DNA of 64,000 nucleotides, from NCBI GenBank assembly GCA_958296065.1, contig CATQHX010000002.1:75761-139760 (forward strand), written 5' to 3'. A model generated the notes under the pieces. The model had not been told where the DNA came from and made no database searches. It saw only the letters and a list, made by a program, of their open reading frames with translations. This DNA comes from Vicinamibacterales bacterium (GTDB lineage: Bacteria; Acidobacteriota; Vicinamibacteria; Vicinamibacterales; UBA8438). Numbering within the stretch: the stretch's first letter is position 1; each line of letters begins with the position of its first letter. The position numbers and the translations under genes are program-made. Positions 63,825 through 64,000 of this stretch are shown here, one piece after another.

Positions 63825-64000
63825 GAGCAGGAGTGCGGAGAACAAGATGTTCGTTGCCATGCGCCAGGTAGCCTTCAAGACGCATGCCATTTCTCGGAAA
63901 GAGCCCCGAGGCCGGGCGCCGCGCCATCGACTTGCGCCCATGGACAGGGGAGCGAGACTACCTCCGGTGTCGCCGTCGGCGAGTTTCCGCATCTCCGGGC

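Overview
The window is GC-rich, densely coded chromosomal DNA from an aerobic, didermic bacterium. Outer-membrane proteins (a TonB receptor and an alginate-export-type porin), lipoproteins, c-type cytochromes and a PQQ dehydrogenase point to a Gram-negative cell envelope. An Oar-like TonB receptor with an N-terminal carboxypeptidase-regulatory domain, CRTAC1/ASPIC-UnbV proteins, TPR lipoproteins, DUF4159, DUF2891 and DUF2934 together suggest Acidobacteriota, perhaps Vicinamibacteria. This assignment is an inference from family content; no rRNA gene is present.

Layout. 1-8.8 kb is a housekeeping block: the rsmI 3' end, glmU, glmS and a UvrD/PcrA helicase in an overlapping chain, then an FmdB-type zinc-ribbon protein, galU (minus), serS and tRNA-Ser(TGA). 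8.8-14.1 kb is an accessory region that begins at the tRNA-Ser 3' end. There the tRNA tail is repeated both directly and inverted. The region carries an AT-richer OLD-like ATPase/TOPRIM gene, an AAA ATPase fused to a PD-(D/E)XK nuclease, a scrap of an hsdM methylase gene and a ParDE-type toxin-antitoxin pair. 14.1-18.2 kb holds a divergent ARPP-1 / NrtR pair with two visible operator palindromes, a DUF1445 hydro-lyase, a GNAT acetyltransferase and VapBC. 18.2-24 kb holds exported enzymes (YceI, a Tat-exported FMN dehydrogenase with an unexpected CxxCH, DUF2891, a metallo-beta-lactamase-fold protein) and a DinB protein.

24-38.3 kb is a glycogen/alpha-glucan island: glgX and malQ (plus strand); a GAF-fused glucan phosphorylase, a sugar-phosphate nucleotidyltransferase, a DUF2934 protein and glgB (minus strand); then an NCS2 permease with an extra C-terminal domain, divergent from glgA. 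No glgC is visible; galU lies 17 kb upstream. 38.3-45.7 kb has two MFS transporters, a nucleotidyltransferase pair, a DMFase-beta-like secreted protein and a beta-propeller membrane protein.

45.8-64 kb is an export and oxidative-metabolism region. It contains a secreted copper monooxygenase with a haem motif and TPRs. It also contains a five-gene minus-strand unit, TonB receptor > CRTAC1 > TPR lipoprotein > CRTAC1 > TPR lipoprotein, in which the CRTAC1-TPR cassette is tandemly duplicated with translational coupling in both copies. Upstream lie a dihaem cytochrome/PQQ-dehydrogenase pair, a DUF4159 protein, the 3' stump of a DUF4143 ATPase and an outer-membrane porin. The strongest candidates for undescribed biology are the TonB/CRTAC1/TPR unit, the NrtR/ARPP-1 divergon, the GAF-phosphorylase fusion and the tRNA-anchored accessory region.
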